The notes under the pieces are model-generated. The model was not told where the DNA came from. It did no database searches and was given only the letters and a program-made list of their open reading frames with translations. The position numbers and the translations under genes were made by a program. This document shows positions 42,142 through 53,047 of a stretch of DNA of 64,000 nucleotides, piece by piece. The DNA is taken from positions 53,501 through 117,500 of the forward strand of contig NZ_CP004021.1 of assembly GCF_001021085.1 (NCBI RefSeq), read 5' to 3'. Positions within the stretch are counted from its first letter, which is position 1. Each line of letters opens with the position of its first letter. Source of the DNA: Candidatus Liberibacter africanus PTSAPSY. GTDB taxonomy: Bacteria; Pseudomonadota; Alphaproteobacteria; Rhizobiales; Rhizobiaceae.

Positions 42142-43188
42142 TCAAATAGCATAAAAATCACGGTAGTAAAAATCACTACACATTCTTGCTTTTGAAAGAA
42201 GATAAAAGATCATCTGTCTTCGATCTAAATTATAGATAGAAAAGTCATTTATTTTCTTTTTTAGAGAAAAATAAATTTGCGCAATTCGATCTGCCTCTTC
42301 TATTTTACCAGATGTAGCAGACATTTTAGCAGTTTTACTCATCTCTTTCAATACAAATTCTATAAGAAAATCAACATATATTTTTTTATCTTGAGACAAT
42401 AATTCATCAACAATTTTTTGCATTTTCTGTGACGCGAATTTTTCTTGGGGAGTGCGCATTAAATCATTATAAGAAACAATGATTTTATCACAACCATAAT
42501 GCAAAATTTTTAGTGCTTTAGAAACGCTACCATAGGAGGCAATCTTGATAAGATCTCTTTTTGACTGCCAATCTGCAATCTTCAATTGCTCAAGAACTTT
42601 GTATAAATTATTATCATCAAGAGAATGAAACTTTACAGATAAACAACGGGAGCGAATAGTTGGCAAAAGCATTGAAGAAGAATGATATATAAGGATAAAC
42701 AACACTTTTTTAGGAGGCTCTTCCAAAGATTTGAGCAAAGCATGAGAAGCATTGTTATTCATTCCATCGACAGGATCAATCATGATAACACGCCAATGAC
42801 CTGTATTTGCGGTCAGAGACAAAAAATACCGAATACGCCGAATTTCATCAACGGTAATAACTGTGCGCGATTTTCCTGTTTTGGCATTTAATGGATACGA
42901 CAAATACAAAAAATCTTGCAATGTATGAGATGCCATTTTTTTAATAAAAGGAGAACGGGGATCAAGACTACAAATCTGAGAAGGAGCATTTTTAAAATCA
43001 GGATTTTGCAAAACATGGCCTGCGTAACGAAATCCTAAAGTCGCCTTACCGATGCCCTCTTCTCCTTCAAAAAGCAAAGCATGATGCATCCGTCCAGAAC
43101 GATAATATTGTGACAAGAAGTTTTCTATGTCTTCGTGACCAAATAATTTATGATGATTATATATGGGATCAAAATCTTGGTATATCAC
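42142..43188 (-). CDS. holB: DNA polymerase III subunit delta'
   Basis: Clamp-loader subunit. The 348-residue product has a P-loop-like GEEGIGKATLG and the block MNNNASHALLKSLEEPPKK (sensor region) followed by LPTIRSRC, the SRC motif of the clamp loader. It overlaps tmk by 4 bp (ATGA), so the two are translationally coupled. The only holA sequence in this window is a remnant at 57.5 kb. Confidence 0.94.
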   Translation of the reverse strand: MIYQDFDPIYNHHKLFGHEDIENFLSQYYRSGRMHHALLFEGEEGIGKATLGFRYAGHVLQNPDFKNAPSQICSLDPRSPFIKKMASHTLQDFLYLSYPLNAKTGKSRTVITVDEIRRIRYFLSLTANTGHWRVIMIDPVDGMNNNASHALLKSLEEPPKKVLFILIYHSSSMLLPTIRSRCLSVKFHSLDDNNLYKVLEQLKIADWQSKRDLIKIASYGSVSKALKILHYGCDKIIVSYNDLMRTPQEKFASQKMQKIVDELLSQDKKIYVDFLIEFVLKEMSKTAKMSATSGKIEEADRIAQIYFSLKKKINDFSIYNLDRRQMIFYLLSKARMCSDFYYRDFYAI

Positions 43189-43868
43189 GGCTCAATATCT
43201 CTTTTACATGATATAGGTAAAAAACGTTTTTGAACCAATTTCCATACAATGTCCAAAATGTTATCTGCGACGTGTTGAAAAGAACGATTTGCATCAACAA
43301 TATGACATCGCTCTGGTTGATTATAAGCGATATCCAAAAAAATCTGACGTCTTTTCTTATGAATCATCACATCCTCTTTTTCGAAATGATCAAGACCATC
43401 ACTTGGAGATGAAGAATATCTATTCTGAACACGTTCGAGTCCAATATCTACGGGAAGATCGAGAATAATCGTACAATCTGGCATAATTCCTTGAACAGAA
43501 AGTTGATGTAAAGAATCCAATAATAAATTCTGAGAATTATCTCGCTCTCCTTGATAAGCATAAAATGAATCCAAAAAACGATCACATAATACAATCTTAC
43601 CTTCTGCAAGAGCAGGACGAATGACATTTTCCACATGATCTAGACGAGCAGCAGCAAATACGATAGCTTCCGCTGAAGAACCAAATTCATCGACTCCAAA
43701 AGATAATAAAACATGTCGTGCAGCTTCGGCTGCTGGCGTTCCTCCAGGCTCACGTGTCACTTGAACGTTATAATTATGTTGTTGAAGAAAACGCTGGAGA
43801 TGCAAAATATGAGTGGTCTTCCCTCCTCCTTCAATGCCTTCAAAACTTATAAATAATCCTGGATTCAA
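43185..43868 (-). CDS. tmk: Thymidylate kinase
   Basis: It phosphorylates dTMP to dTDP. The 227-residue product has the P-loop FEGIEGGGKTTH, the DRFLDS motif (DRx box), the TREPGGTP block, and a lid region. It starts the operon with holB, metG, tatD and the MBL hydrolase. Identity is certain. Confidence 0.96.
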   Translation of the reverse strand: MNPGLFISFEGIEGGGKTTHILHLQRFLQQHNYNVQVTREPGGTPAAEAARHVLLSFGVDEFGSSAEAIVFAAARLDHVENVIRPALAEGKIVLCDRFLDSFYAYQGERDNSQNLLLDSLHQLSVQGIMPDCTIILDLPVDIGLERVQNRYSSSPSDGLDHFEKEDVMIHKKRRQIFLDIAYNQPERCHIVDANRSFQHVADNILDIVWKLVQKRFLPISCKRDIEP

Positions 43869-44313
43869 AGTTTTTTTGACCTCATCAAAAATAACGATGG
43901 TATATAAAATATTTTATGATCTCATATCATCAAGTAACAAAGAAACATTTCATTTTTAAAAACCATACAATGTTTTTAATTTTTATACAAATCCCCCACT
44001 CAAGTCCGACAAGGCATAATCTCATTACCACCATTTTATGATATGATTAAACTTTTTCCCGTAAAACACACATATTTACTGTCGTAAGTTGTAAGATTTG
44101 AAAAAGATAATCAAAATGGACACAAACATATCTCATTCATGAATATTTTATCTATTACTCAACTCAAAAATACACATATTTGGGTGTTATTTTTAATCTA
44201 TACAAAATAATACATTATTTTTCACATACATAAAATACGTATAGATTTTTTGAACATAAAAAGAAAAATTCATCGGACAGAAACACTTTCGCAAATTAAT
44301 GTCCGAGGACACA
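43869..44313. other. Intergenic region before the lipoprotein array
   Basis: About 445 bp, AT-rich, no gene or RNA recognised. It must contain the tmk-operon promoter and that of the first lipoprotein. Confidence 0.4.
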
Positions 44314-44907
44314 ATGAAATTTAAGACGATACTTATTCCAACTTTAATAATGCTTTTATCTGGTTGTGCAGATAAAAAAGAAAATATTGAGGATTTACTC
44401 AATGAATTGAAAAAGCAGGCAGAAGCATATGAAAATGAAATCGAAAATCAGATAAGAAAATTAGAATATGATGCTGATTTCATGGTTTATATGATCACTC
44501 TACTTGCAGGACGCAACAAAGAGAGAGCTAAAAATATCCTTAATCTAAATGACGAAGTAACAAAAAATGCAAGTAATGAAAGTGACAAAATAGGTACTTT
44601 CAAGGATCTATATGCTAAACACGGTAATATAGTTAATGAACGTGATAAAATACTTACTCAAGTCAATAAAATCATGTACGACAATGCGCAAATGGTACCA
44701 ATCGCTGGCTTTTACTATTTGATGAATGATTTGCAATCGACAATAGATAGTCAATTCGAAATAAATCGTAGAGAAACGACGAACGCCTCTAAATTAATCG
44801 ATGATATTAACGACCCGCAAGATAATATAGACATATTGACCCAATCCTCCATCAATAACATGACTTCAAAGTTGAAGAAATTAAAAGAAGAAAACGGTGA
44901 CGATTGA
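44314..44907 (+). CDS. Array lipoprotein 1
   Basis: The 197-residue product has a lipoprotein signal MKFKTILIPTLIMLLSG-Cys18. The mature part is Lys/Glu/Asn-rich and helical, probably coiled-coil. I chose the ATG at 44314, after the GAGGACACA ribosome site, over an in-frame ATG five codons upstream. First of five related genes to 47.9 kb. They share the signal peptide pattern MxxKxIxIxxxxxLLSGC and the leader, but not the mature sequence. Function unknown; an envelope location is inferred. Confidence 0.7.
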   Translation: MKFKTILIPTLIMLLSGCADKKENIEDLLNELKKQAEAYENEIENQIRKLEYDADFMVYMITLLAGRNKERAKNILNLNDEVTKNASNESDKIGTFKDLYAKHGNIVNERDKILTQVNKIMYDNAQMVPIAGFYYLMNDLQSTIDSQFEINRRETTNASKLIDDINDPQDNIDILTQSSINNMTSKLKKLKEENGDD

Positions 44908-45056
44908 TTGTTTGTTTATATATTTAAATCACTCATGTCATTAATATGCCGTTTTTTAATATACGAAAAATGATGATATATTCGCCGGTTAAGTCACCAT
45001 AATTATAAAACAACAATATATTTTAATAAAAATATTTTTAAAAAATAGAGGATAAA

Positions 45057-45776
45057 ATGCAATTTAAAAAAATAATTATTACATCTTTTGCAATACTTTT
45101 ATCTGCTTGTGCAGAGGATCAAACAGCAAGGTTTAAAGCTATAGAGGATTATCTCGGGGAATTTAAAAAAATTGTGGATAACAAAAACGTCTCTACGGAT
45201 CATCAAATGGAAGAATTAGATAGTAGGATCATAGCTCTAAATACTGCCATAGCGAACTTAAAAAAAGAAAACAATACAACAAACCAAGATGTAAAGGGTA
45301 AAATAAAGGGATTAGAAGATGAAATAAATGTCTTATCAGGTCAGTTCGGTAAATTCTTAAAGAATGCTACCGAATTTAACGGTGCATTAACAGATTCTTT
45401 TTCAAAACTGGCAGAATTAAATGGTTCTCTTCTCGTAAATAAGGTTGCTAACGCAAATAAGGTTGCTAACGCAAATAATGATGCTATCGCAAAGAGTATT
45501 GCTAACACAAAGAATGTTGTTCCCGCAAATAATGTTGTTACCGAAAATAATGTTGTTCCCGCAAATAATGACACTACTGAAAAGAATGTTGTTCCCGAAA
45601 ATAATGTTGTTCCCGCAAATAATGACACTACTGAAAATAATGTTGTTCCCGAAAATAATGTTGATATCGAAAATAGTGACGCTATCGAAAATAGTGATGC
45701 TATCGAAAATAGTGACCTTAACGAAAAGAATGTTGTTATCAAATATAGTGATGCTAAAGGGATGACAGTAAATTAA
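45057..45776 (+). CDS. Array lipoprotein 2, with Asn-rich repeats
   Basis: The 239-residue product has lipobox LLSA-Cys18 and a ~110-residue coiled-coil-like region (IEDYLGEFKKIVDN onward). A repeat domain follows, built on five-residue units such as NNVVP, NNDTT, and later ENSDAI. The repeats are encoded by near-identical 15-bp units (about 45440-45730), liable to length change. The ribosome site is GAGGATAAA. Function unknown. Confidence 0.7.
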   Translation: MQFKKIIITSFAILLSACAEDQTARFKAIEDYLGEFKKIVDNKNVSTDHQMEELDSRIIALNTAIANLKKENNTTNQDVKGKIKGLEDEINVLSGQFGKFLKNATEFNGALTDSFSKLAELNGSLLVNKVANANKVANANNDAIAKSIANTKNVVPANNVVTENNVVPANNDTTEKNVVPENNVVPANNDTTENNVVPENNVDIENSDAIENSDAIENSDLNEKNVVIKYSDAKGMTVN

Positions 45777-46015
45777 AAAATTGAGAAAATAACGTTAAAT
45801 AATCACAAGATCGCATCATTCAACTTATAAAATATAATAAGAATATTACAGCGATCTTGTGGCAAATTATAATAATATAGAATTATCCTCCATTATCATT
45901 TTAATCAATCATTTTATTAATGACATTACTTTATCTACATCAAATAACGATGTTTTTTCAATAAAATTATCTATATATAACAATAATATATTTCACTTAA
46001 ATGTCTGAGGAAACA

Positions 46016-46525
46016 ATGCAATTGAAGAAGATTATTATTCCAACCTTCATAATACTTTTATCTGGTTGTGCAGAAGAAAAAACTATGAATGATATCAATG
46101 AATTTATATCCAACATAGAAAAGCACACAAAATTTCGCATAGATAGTTTAAACAGTAAAAACGACTTAATTAATAATGAAATCAGACGAATTACCATATA
46201 CAATACCAATAACGGTAAGTTTATGCGTAAATTGTACGAGAAAATGCAAGAATATACAAAGATTCTAACAAATAGTATACAGACTTTAACAGATGATTAC
46301 CAAACAATCTATTCTCACGCCAAAGAATTGAACGAAGATAAAATCACGATTGATACAGTCAATAAATTTATAACATTCGGGAACGATATGGAGAGTTATA
46401 CCGAATTTATGGAAAGCACAAGAAAATTTAAGCCAGAGCGTAACACAGCAGATGATCTCATCAATAATACGTATAGTAGCGCAGAAACAGCAAAAGTAGG
46501 CTCTCGATGGTCAAAGATAGTATAA
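46016..46525 (+). CDS. Array lipoprotein 3, possibly frameshifted at its end
   Basis: The 169-residue product starts MQLKKIIIPTFIILLSG-Cys18 after a GAGGAAACA ribosome site. The helical mature part ends at 46525. An alternative frame directly downstream continues as VKDSIKFKNQLNDSLNEIDE to about 46617, with the same composition, so the gene may have lost its tail by a frameshift near 46500. Confidence 0.6.
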   Translation: MQLKKIIIPTFIILLSGCAEEKTMNDINEFISNIEKHTKFRIDSLNSKNDLINNEIRRITIYNTNNGKFMRKLYEKMQEYTKILTNSIQTLTDDYQTIYSHAKELNEDKITIDTVNKFITFGNDMESYTEFMESTRKFKPERNTADDLINNTYSSAETAKVGSRWSKIV

Positions 46526-46836
46526 AATTTAAAAATCAGTTGAACGATTCTCTAAATGAAATCGATGAAGAACAGAAAAAGTCTACTGCTCGGTCAAACA
46601 GTAACGGTATAAATTAATAGTAGTGGTTGCTTGTGACTATCACTCACCGCGCAATTCAGCAAAAATATGGAAGAAAATTTTCGGCAACCTATCAAAGTTA
46701 ATGAATTCTCCTCGACCATCATTTTGCTATAACCTCAGTCACTAATTTAATTGAGATATTATTCCTTATCTAACTTCCAACTAATTATAAATTTTTTTAT
46801 TAAGTCATATTTTATTACATTTGATCCGAGGACACA

Positions 46837-47712
46837 ATGAAATTAAAGACAATAACTATTCTAACTTTCATAATACTTTTATCTGGTTGCGAAGAAAAAG
46901 AAAAAATAACTGCAGATATGATCAACAAAATAAAAATAAAAATAAAAAAGTATAATGAACTTACGAAGGCTAACATAATAACTTCAACAAATAAAGCTGT
47001 ATTAAATAAGGATCAACTAGATGTACTTATCGAAAAAGAAAGTGACCATGGTGTGTTGATCCATGGATTGCAAGATCTAGAATCAGCAAATCAAAAAAAT
47101 ATCCAAAATCTGCTAAAAGATTTAAACAATATAGATAAAGCCATGAAAGAAGCAGTTAATCCTGTGGAAAAAGTAAATAAATCTTTAAGGGAACTAATAA
47201 CTGATTTTAACAAAAAATTCGATGATAGAAATAATAGAATCAATAAGTTTAAGGAAGACTTAGACAATGATATAATGAAGGTAGCAAAGGCAGCTACGAA
47301 TCGAAATACAATAAAAGATGCAATGGCTTCTGTTAAAGTTAATCTCAACGATTTATTTAAAGAACTACCAGATGTAATAGATAAGGCAAAGCAGAAAACA
47401 ACACCCGATATAAACAGTATTACTAAAAATACTTTTGACCCCAAATTAAAGGGTGATATAATGGATCATCTAAAGGATAATATAAAGATTATAAAATCTG
47501 CATTTGAGAATTACAATACAGCAACAAGTGCGATGGATTCTGATCCAAAGGATACCACAGATTTATCAAATAAGAATGATAAGGAAACAACAAACGGCAC
47601 AAACAGTATTACTCCAAACAATTTTGACCCCAAATTAAACGGCAATGAAAATAGTGTAGTTTCCAAAAGTGCAGAGCGAAAGACAGTATACGGAACTTGG
47701 TTGGGATACTAA
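46837..47712 (+). CDS. Array lipoprotein 4
   Basis: The 291-residue product has a signal MKLKTITILTFIILLSG-Cys18 and a GAGGACACA ribosome site like copy 1. The mature part is a long Lys/Asp/Asn-rich helical region. Near the C-terminus are two copies of NSITPN or NSITKN followed by FDPKL. A further broken copy of that module follows the stop codon (to about 47761), suggesting a frameshifted tail. Function unknown. Confidence 0.65.
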   Translation: MKLKTITILTFIILLSGCEEKEKITADMINKIKIKIKKYNELTKANIITSTNKAVLNKDQLDVLIEKESDHGVLIHGLQDLESANQKNIQNLLKDLNNIDKAMKEAVNPVEKVNKSLRELITDFNKKFDDRNNRINKFKEDLDNDIMKVAKAATNRNTIKDAMASVKVNLNDLFKELPDVIDKAKQKTTPDINSITKNTFDPKLKGDIMDHLKDNIKIIKSAFENYNTATSAMDSDPKDTTDLSNKNDKETTNGTNSITPNNFDPKLNGNENSVVSKSAERKTVYGTWLGY

Positions 47713-47817
47713 TGGTAAGGAAACAACAACCGTTACAAACAGTATTACTCCAGTTTTATAAAATAACAATTTATTGAATAAAAATATTTTCAAAAAGTAA
47801 TATATATCGAGAGTATA

Positions 47818-47933
47818 ATGAATTTAAAACAATAATTATTCCAGCTTTCATAATGCTTTTATTTGGTTGTGTAGATAATAAAGAACAATCAGAAAATACA
47901 ATCAAAGAAACGCGAAAACAACTGGAAAAATAA
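47818..47933 (+). pseudogene. Array lipoprotein 5, remnant
   Basis: The leader (AATAAAAATATTTTC) and the first codons match the other copies. One base is missing near codon 2-3: after ATGAA the +1 frame reads FKTIIIPAFIMLLFGC, then a short mature part, and a stop at 47931. As read, translation ends after five codons. A dead fifth member of the array. Confidence 0.65.
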
Positions 47934-48392
47934 ATTCAATCGAGAGGATTTTTCAATCCTTTAGAATATACACATGAAAACAGATGGCGTAAATAAGATT
48001 TGGAGTTCATATACGAGATCATGGTTAGACAGATAGAGATGAAACATAACTCATCAGGATCAGCAAATTACGATTTGCCACAACCGTTAAAACAAAAAAA
48101 ATGACGCATGATAGTGCTTAAAAAAAAAGCATCACCTTATAAATTTAAATAATAAAAGTTAATCCTAAAAATATGGGAGGAAATAATTAGTTAAATAATT
48201 AAAGACATAGTGAGTGAATGTCAGTCACTATGTCATATATATGTTTTTAATAACGAAAAAATTGTTTGTCCATTGTGAAAATATTTACTATATAAAGGTA
48301 CGTAACTTACTTTTTTATACTCTTAACTGTAAACATAGTCGTAGTTCGAAAAATTATATAATTAACAACCTTAATAATTGCACTGAAATAAT
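47934..48392. other. Intergenic region before parE
   Basis: About 460 bp, AT-rich. A 60-codon plus-strand frame (48214-48396) looks spurious. No RNA or repeat recognised. The parE promoter is presumably here. Confidence 0.4.
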
Positions 48393-50442
48393 ATGATGGA
48401 CGATAATATTGACCTTTTTTCAACATTACCAAAAAAAAATCAGGATTCGTCTGAGCAGTTTAAAAAAACCGCCGACAAACCTGAACCTTTAATGCCCAAA
48501 AATCAAAATAACGCTGACAACTATGATGCTTCTTCGATCCGTATCTTAGAAGGACTAGAACCAGTTCGTATGCGCCCAGGGATGTATATTGGTGGCACAG
48601 ATGAAAAGGCGTTGCATCACCTTTTTTCAGAAGTCGTTGATAATGCAATGGATGAAGTGATTGCAGGCTATGCAAACCTTATTGAAGTATCACTTGATGA
48701 TAGTGGATTTTTAACAGTAACAGATAATGGTCGTGGTATTCCTGTAGAAAATCATCCAAAATTTCCCAACAAATCCACACTTGAAATTATCCTGACTACA
48801 TTACACGCTGGAGGAAAATTTGACAGCTCGGCTTATGAGGTATCCGGTGGATTACATGGCGTAGGAATATCAGTCGTTAATGCTCTCTCAGACGAATTGC
48901 ATGTGACAGTCATGAGAAACAATACAATTTTTTCACAAAAATTTTCTTGTGGCATCCCATTAGGATCTCTTGAAAATAAAGGAACAGTGCGAAACAAACG
49001 TGGGACTACTATAAAGTTTCGTCCTGATCCAAAAATCTTTGGAGATAATGCCCGCTTCGATCCTGTTCGACTTCTCAAGATGACGCAATCCAAGGCTTAC
49101 CTATCGGGTCGTGTAAAAACATGTTGGTCTTGCGACAAAACAATAGCGGAAAAGTACAATATTCCGGAAAAAACAGAATTCTATTTTCCTGGTGGATTAA
49201 AAACATATCTCCAACAAAAATTAGAGAATCGCCATTTAATTTCCTCAGAAATTTTTACAGGGAAAACAGAAAAAAAGGGCAATCATCCTGGAAAAGTTGA
49301 ATGGGCCATTGCTTGGTGTGAAGAGGATCCTGAAATCACTTCTTATTGTAATACAATCCTCACAGATGAAGGAGGAACGCATGAAACAGGACTGCGGCTT
49401 GCACTTACCCGAGGCATAAGAAAATATGCTGAACTTACTCAGAATAAGAGAGCTTCCTCTATTATTAGCGATGATCTCATGATTTCTGTTGTTGGGATTA
49501 TGTCAATATTTATTCGAGAACCTGAGTTTTCAGGACAAACTAAAACAAAACTTGTATCACTAGACGCACAGCGTACTGTAGAAAACGCACTACGCGATCC
49601 TTTTGATCATTATTTAGTTCAAAATCCAGTTGAATCGACAAAATTATTAGAATGGATAATTGAACGGTCTGAAGAGCGTCTAAGAAAACGCAAACAACGA
49701 GAAGTCAATCGCAAAACAGCGATCCGCAAACTTCGCCTGCCAGGGAAATTAGCAGATTGTTCTCAAAATACAGCTAAAGGTACGGAACTCTTCATTGTAG
49801 AAGGAGATTCAGCAGGTGGCTCAGCAAAACAAGCGAGAAATCGCCAAAACCAAGCAATCCTACCATTGCGTGGAAAAATTCTTAACGTTGCCAGCGCTGG
49901 ATCAGACAAAATTCGAACTAATCAGCAAATTATGGATCTCATTCAAGCTTTGGGATGTCGTACAAGATCACAGTATCGAGAAGAAGATCTCCGATACGAA
50001 AAAAGTTATTATCATGACAGATGCCGATGTTGATGGTGCTCATATTGCCTCTCTCCTATTGACTTTTTTCTACCAAGAAATGTATGATCTCATTGAACAA
50101 AAACATCTTTTCTTAATTTGCCCTCCTCTTTTTAGAATTACTCAAGGAACGAAGTTAGTATATGCGCGTGACGAGGAACACAAGAAAGAAATTCTTAAAG
50201 AATTTAAGGAAAAAGGAAAAGGAAAGATAGAAATAAGTCGTTTTAAAGGACTAGGAGAGATGTTAGCTTCTCAGTTAAAAGAAACAGCAATGGACACTAA
50301 AAAACGCACCCTTCTCCGTATAGAAATTAATAAAGATGCAAATTCTTTAGGAGAAACCCAACAATCAATTAATAGACTTATGGGCACTAAAGCGGATGAG
50401 CGCTTTAAATTTATTCAAGAAAGAGCAAGCTTTGCAGAATAG
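48393..50442 (+). pseudogene. parE: DNA topoisomerase IV subunit B, single-base frameshift
   Basis: ParE is the ATPase subunit that decatenates daughter chromosomes with ParC. The first frame has the GHKL ATPase (DNGRGIPVENHPKFP, GGLHGVGISVVNALS) and the Toprim start ([12 protein letters not shown]). It goes out of frame at ~50000. The next frame resumes as [18 protein letters not shown] and runs to [10 protein letters not shown] at 50442. One extra A in the A6 run 49999-50004 explains it; removing it gives ~682 residues, the family length. The alphaproteobacterial N-terminus (ASSIRILEGLEPVRMRPGMY) marks ParE rather than GyrB. The gene is normally essential, so a sequencing error or a rescued frameshift is more likely than loss. 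Confidence 0.92.
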
Positions 50443-50631
50443 AGCAGATGCGTGATGAAAAATAGCAAAAATGAAACTTGAAAATTTTGCGCTTTATTTC
50501 CTATCATCGTTTTTAAAGAATATTTACATGTTGGGGAGACTAGCATATAAGAATTATTCTCAACATCTCAATATTATACGATATTCAGTACATCATTAGA
50601 TATTAGATTAGAATTGCCAAAGGATCTACTC

Positions 50632-51717
50632 ATGAGAGAGACAATCTTAAACCCTCAAGGAATAACACGCTGGATGATTATTTTTATAATCTTAGCAGCT
50701 CTATATTTTATCAAAGGATTTTTTGCTCCCGTCCTCGCAGCCCTTATTATTGGTTTTACGACCTGGCCATTGTATAATATATTTATACCAAAAGAAGAAA
50801 AATCTTCTACTTTATTAGCAGCATTTGCTACCATATTAGTTGCTTTTTCTTTTATTATTCCTCTTTTGGCTTTATCTTATTATGGAATGCTAGAAATAAA
50901 AGTATTAGCATCGCAAATTGCCTTGACAAGTGAAAATGATATTCCTGTTCCTAGTTGGTTATCTAACATCCCTAATAGCGGATGGTCCGTAAAATTATGG
51001 AAAGATAATCTTTCTAATCCTCAATGCCTCAAAGTGCTTGTTAAAAATTTTTTAGAAGCAAACATTACTAATTATATCAAACAATTTGTATCTTTTTTCA
51101 GCGTTATTCTTTTAGATTATTGTTTATCGGCTGTTTTTATGCTCATAGCATTATTCTTTTTTTATCGTGATGGATTACCTATATCTCGGCAATTAGATTC
51201 TTTGGGAGAACATCTTTTCTCCTCATACTGGAAAAAATTCTCGAGAATTATTCCTAAAGTAATTCGATCAACTTTTTTAGGCATGACAATTATTGCTCTT
51301 GGAGAAGGATTAATATTAGGAACTGCATATTGGATGGCGGGCGTTCCTTCACATAATGCGTTAGGAATTATCACTGCTTTGATGGCTATGATTCCAGGTG
51401 GAGCACCGATTGCATTTACAGTTGTATCAATCTACCTTCTCATAAAAGGTAATATTATTAATGCTATTCTTCTCTTCTCATGGGGGGCAATTGAATTATT
51501 TATCGTTGATAAAACACTCAGACCATTTCTTGTTGGAGGACCTATTAAACTACCATTTCTTCCTACTTTTTTTGGCTTAGTTGGAGGCGTGAAAACCATG
51601 GGTCTATTAGGACTATTCATTGGGCCAGTACTAATGGCTCTGGTCTCGGTAATGTGGAAAGAATCTATTATCGCAATTAAAGAAAAAAATATGAAAAAAC
51701 AAAGTAACGAAACTTAA
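50632..51717 (+). CDS. AI-2E-family transporter (PerM-like permease)
   Basis: A 361-residue integral membrane protein with an N-terminal hydrophobic hairpin, two central helices and four C-terminal helices, including the conserved MIPGGAPIAF and GLLGLFIGPVLMAL segments. I chose the ATG at 50632 (AAAGGAT ribosome site) over a TTG at 50614. The family includes exporters of autoinducer-2 and Na+/H+ antiporters; the substrate here is unknown. Confidence 0.85.
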   Translation: MRETILNPQGITRWMIIFIILAALYFIKGFFAPVLAALIIGFTTWPLYNIFIPKEEKSSTLLAAFATILVAFSFIIPLLALSYYGMLEIKVLASQIALTSENDIPVPSWLSNIPNSGWSVKLWKDNLSNPQCLKVLVKNFLEANITNYIKQFVSFFSVILLDYCLSAVFMLIALFFFYRDGLPISRQLDSLGEHLFSSYWKKFSRIIPKVIRSTFLGMTIIALGEGLILGTAYWMAGVPSHNALGIITALMAMIPGGAPIAFTVVSIYLLIKGNIINAILLFSWGAIELFIVDKTLRPFLVGGPIKLPFLPTFFGLVGGVKTMGLLGLFIGPVLMALVSVMWKESIIAIKEKNMKKQSNET

Positions 51718-51880
51718 GCTAGAAGCATTCTTTTACTTATTATCAATATCATGTCATTAAAAAATATTTTTATTTTGATGACATGATCAATTTTTACAAT
51801 CAATACGATAATTTATATACCTAAATTGCGTAACAACGTATTGCAAAAATATAAAAAATCTATTGATCGTTATTTTCTTT

Positions 51881-53047
51881 TTATGCTGCTGCAATCAACG
51901 AAGAGGATCTATTTGCTATTGAACGAACATATCTTCTCTTCACTTCTAAATGTATTCTCTCAATCATTTCCAACAATTCTGCGACAGATCCACCACTTAA
52001 ATTCATTTTTTCAATGCGTTTTAATAATTTTTCCGCTATAATACTAGGTTCCACCAAAATCGCACCAACAGCTAGTTCACGCCAAACAATTGTTGCTTCA
52101 ACAAAAATATCACTAATATCAGGAGCGATTCCTACTAATTCATACAGGGAACGAATAACATGAAACCCACCTGTTGAAAGGATAGAATGGACTCGATCCG
52201 TACTGTATTCTGTAATATTTGCAAGAATAACTACGACAAAATCAATTGCTCCAATCATAATAGCATAAATTAAAAGAGCTGGCGTCAATTGTCCATCTTC
52301 TTGTAAAAGATCAACTAATTCGCATAAATCTTGCATATTATGCACATTAGACATATTATGCACATTAGATACTATATCTAATATCCCTACCCTCATATTT
52401 TCTTCAGCGATAATTTTAATACGACGGGAAGAAAGGGCTTTTTGCACTATTTTTGACTCACACAACACATCACACACACTTTTCATCAAGAGATATTTAG
52501 CTTTCAATGAAAGGTCCGTTCGCAATGATAAAAGATTTCTAACACGTGCATTATAATAAAAACGTTTCACTATCTGCGTTAATAAGGATCTAGATAAAAT
52601 AACTGATTTGTTTTCTAGCAGAGCTATAACATGATCTGCACATCCGTTTTCTACTAAATTTTCTGCTACTACATGTGATAACTTATACCGCGAAGCGATA
52701 AAAATAGATATCATCTTATTTCCTCGACCAATAAGATCAATAAGATCCTTATCATTGAGAACAGGAGAATGAAGAATCACAGTTCCTGACACATCAGGAT
52801 GATCTTCACTAAGAGCAAGAACGACATGCCTTGGCACAGTATCAGACAGTGCTATCGCGCGTGCTAAAGATAAACGTACCATTGAAGAAGGATCATCAAG
52901 TAGATGCGTCATTGCTAAAACTAAAGAAGATTTTTCCTGATCTAACAGCTCTTCCATACACCAAGTTCTACCCAAAATACGAGCAATACTCATTCTTTCT
53001 TGTAATTTGGCTGTTCTAGACCATTTTATAAATGATTTTATACTCAC
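51881..53047 (-). CDS. DUF2336 helical-repeat protein
   Basis: A 388-residue alpha-helical protein with HEAT-like repeats in the N-terminal half (DDPSSMVRLSLARAIA), matching the alphaproteobacterial DUF2336 family. An 18-bp in-frame duplication gives NVHNMSNVHNM. The function of DUF2336 proteins is not firmly known. Confidence 0.7.
   Translation of the reverse strand: MSIKSFIKWSRTAKLQERMSIARILGRTWCMEELLDQEKSSLVLAMTHLLDDPSSMVRLSLARAIALSDTVPRHVVLALSEDHPDVSGTVILHSPVLNDKDLIDLIGRGNKMISIFIASRYKLSHVVAENLVENGCADHVIALLENKSVILSRSLLTQIVKRFYYNARVRNLLSLRTDLSLKAKYLLMKSVCDVLCESKIVQKALSSRRIKIIAEENMRVGILDIVSNVHNMSNVHNMQDLCELVDLLQEDGQLTPALLIYAIMIGAIDFVVVILANITEYSTDRVHSILSTGGFHVIRSLYELVGIAPDISDIFVEATIVWRELAVGAILVEPSIIAEKLLKRIEKMNLSGGSVAELLEMIERIHLEVKRRYVRSIANRSSSLIAAA

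Noticed and set aside
45341..45742. Minus-strand frame of 133 codons with FSGTTLF-like repeats
   Set aside because: It mirrors the Asn-rich repeat codons of array lipoprotein 2 and has no independent support.
47091..47444. Minus-strand hydrophobic frame of 117 codons
   Set aside because: Shadow of the Lys/Asp/Asn-rich codons of array lipoprotein 4.
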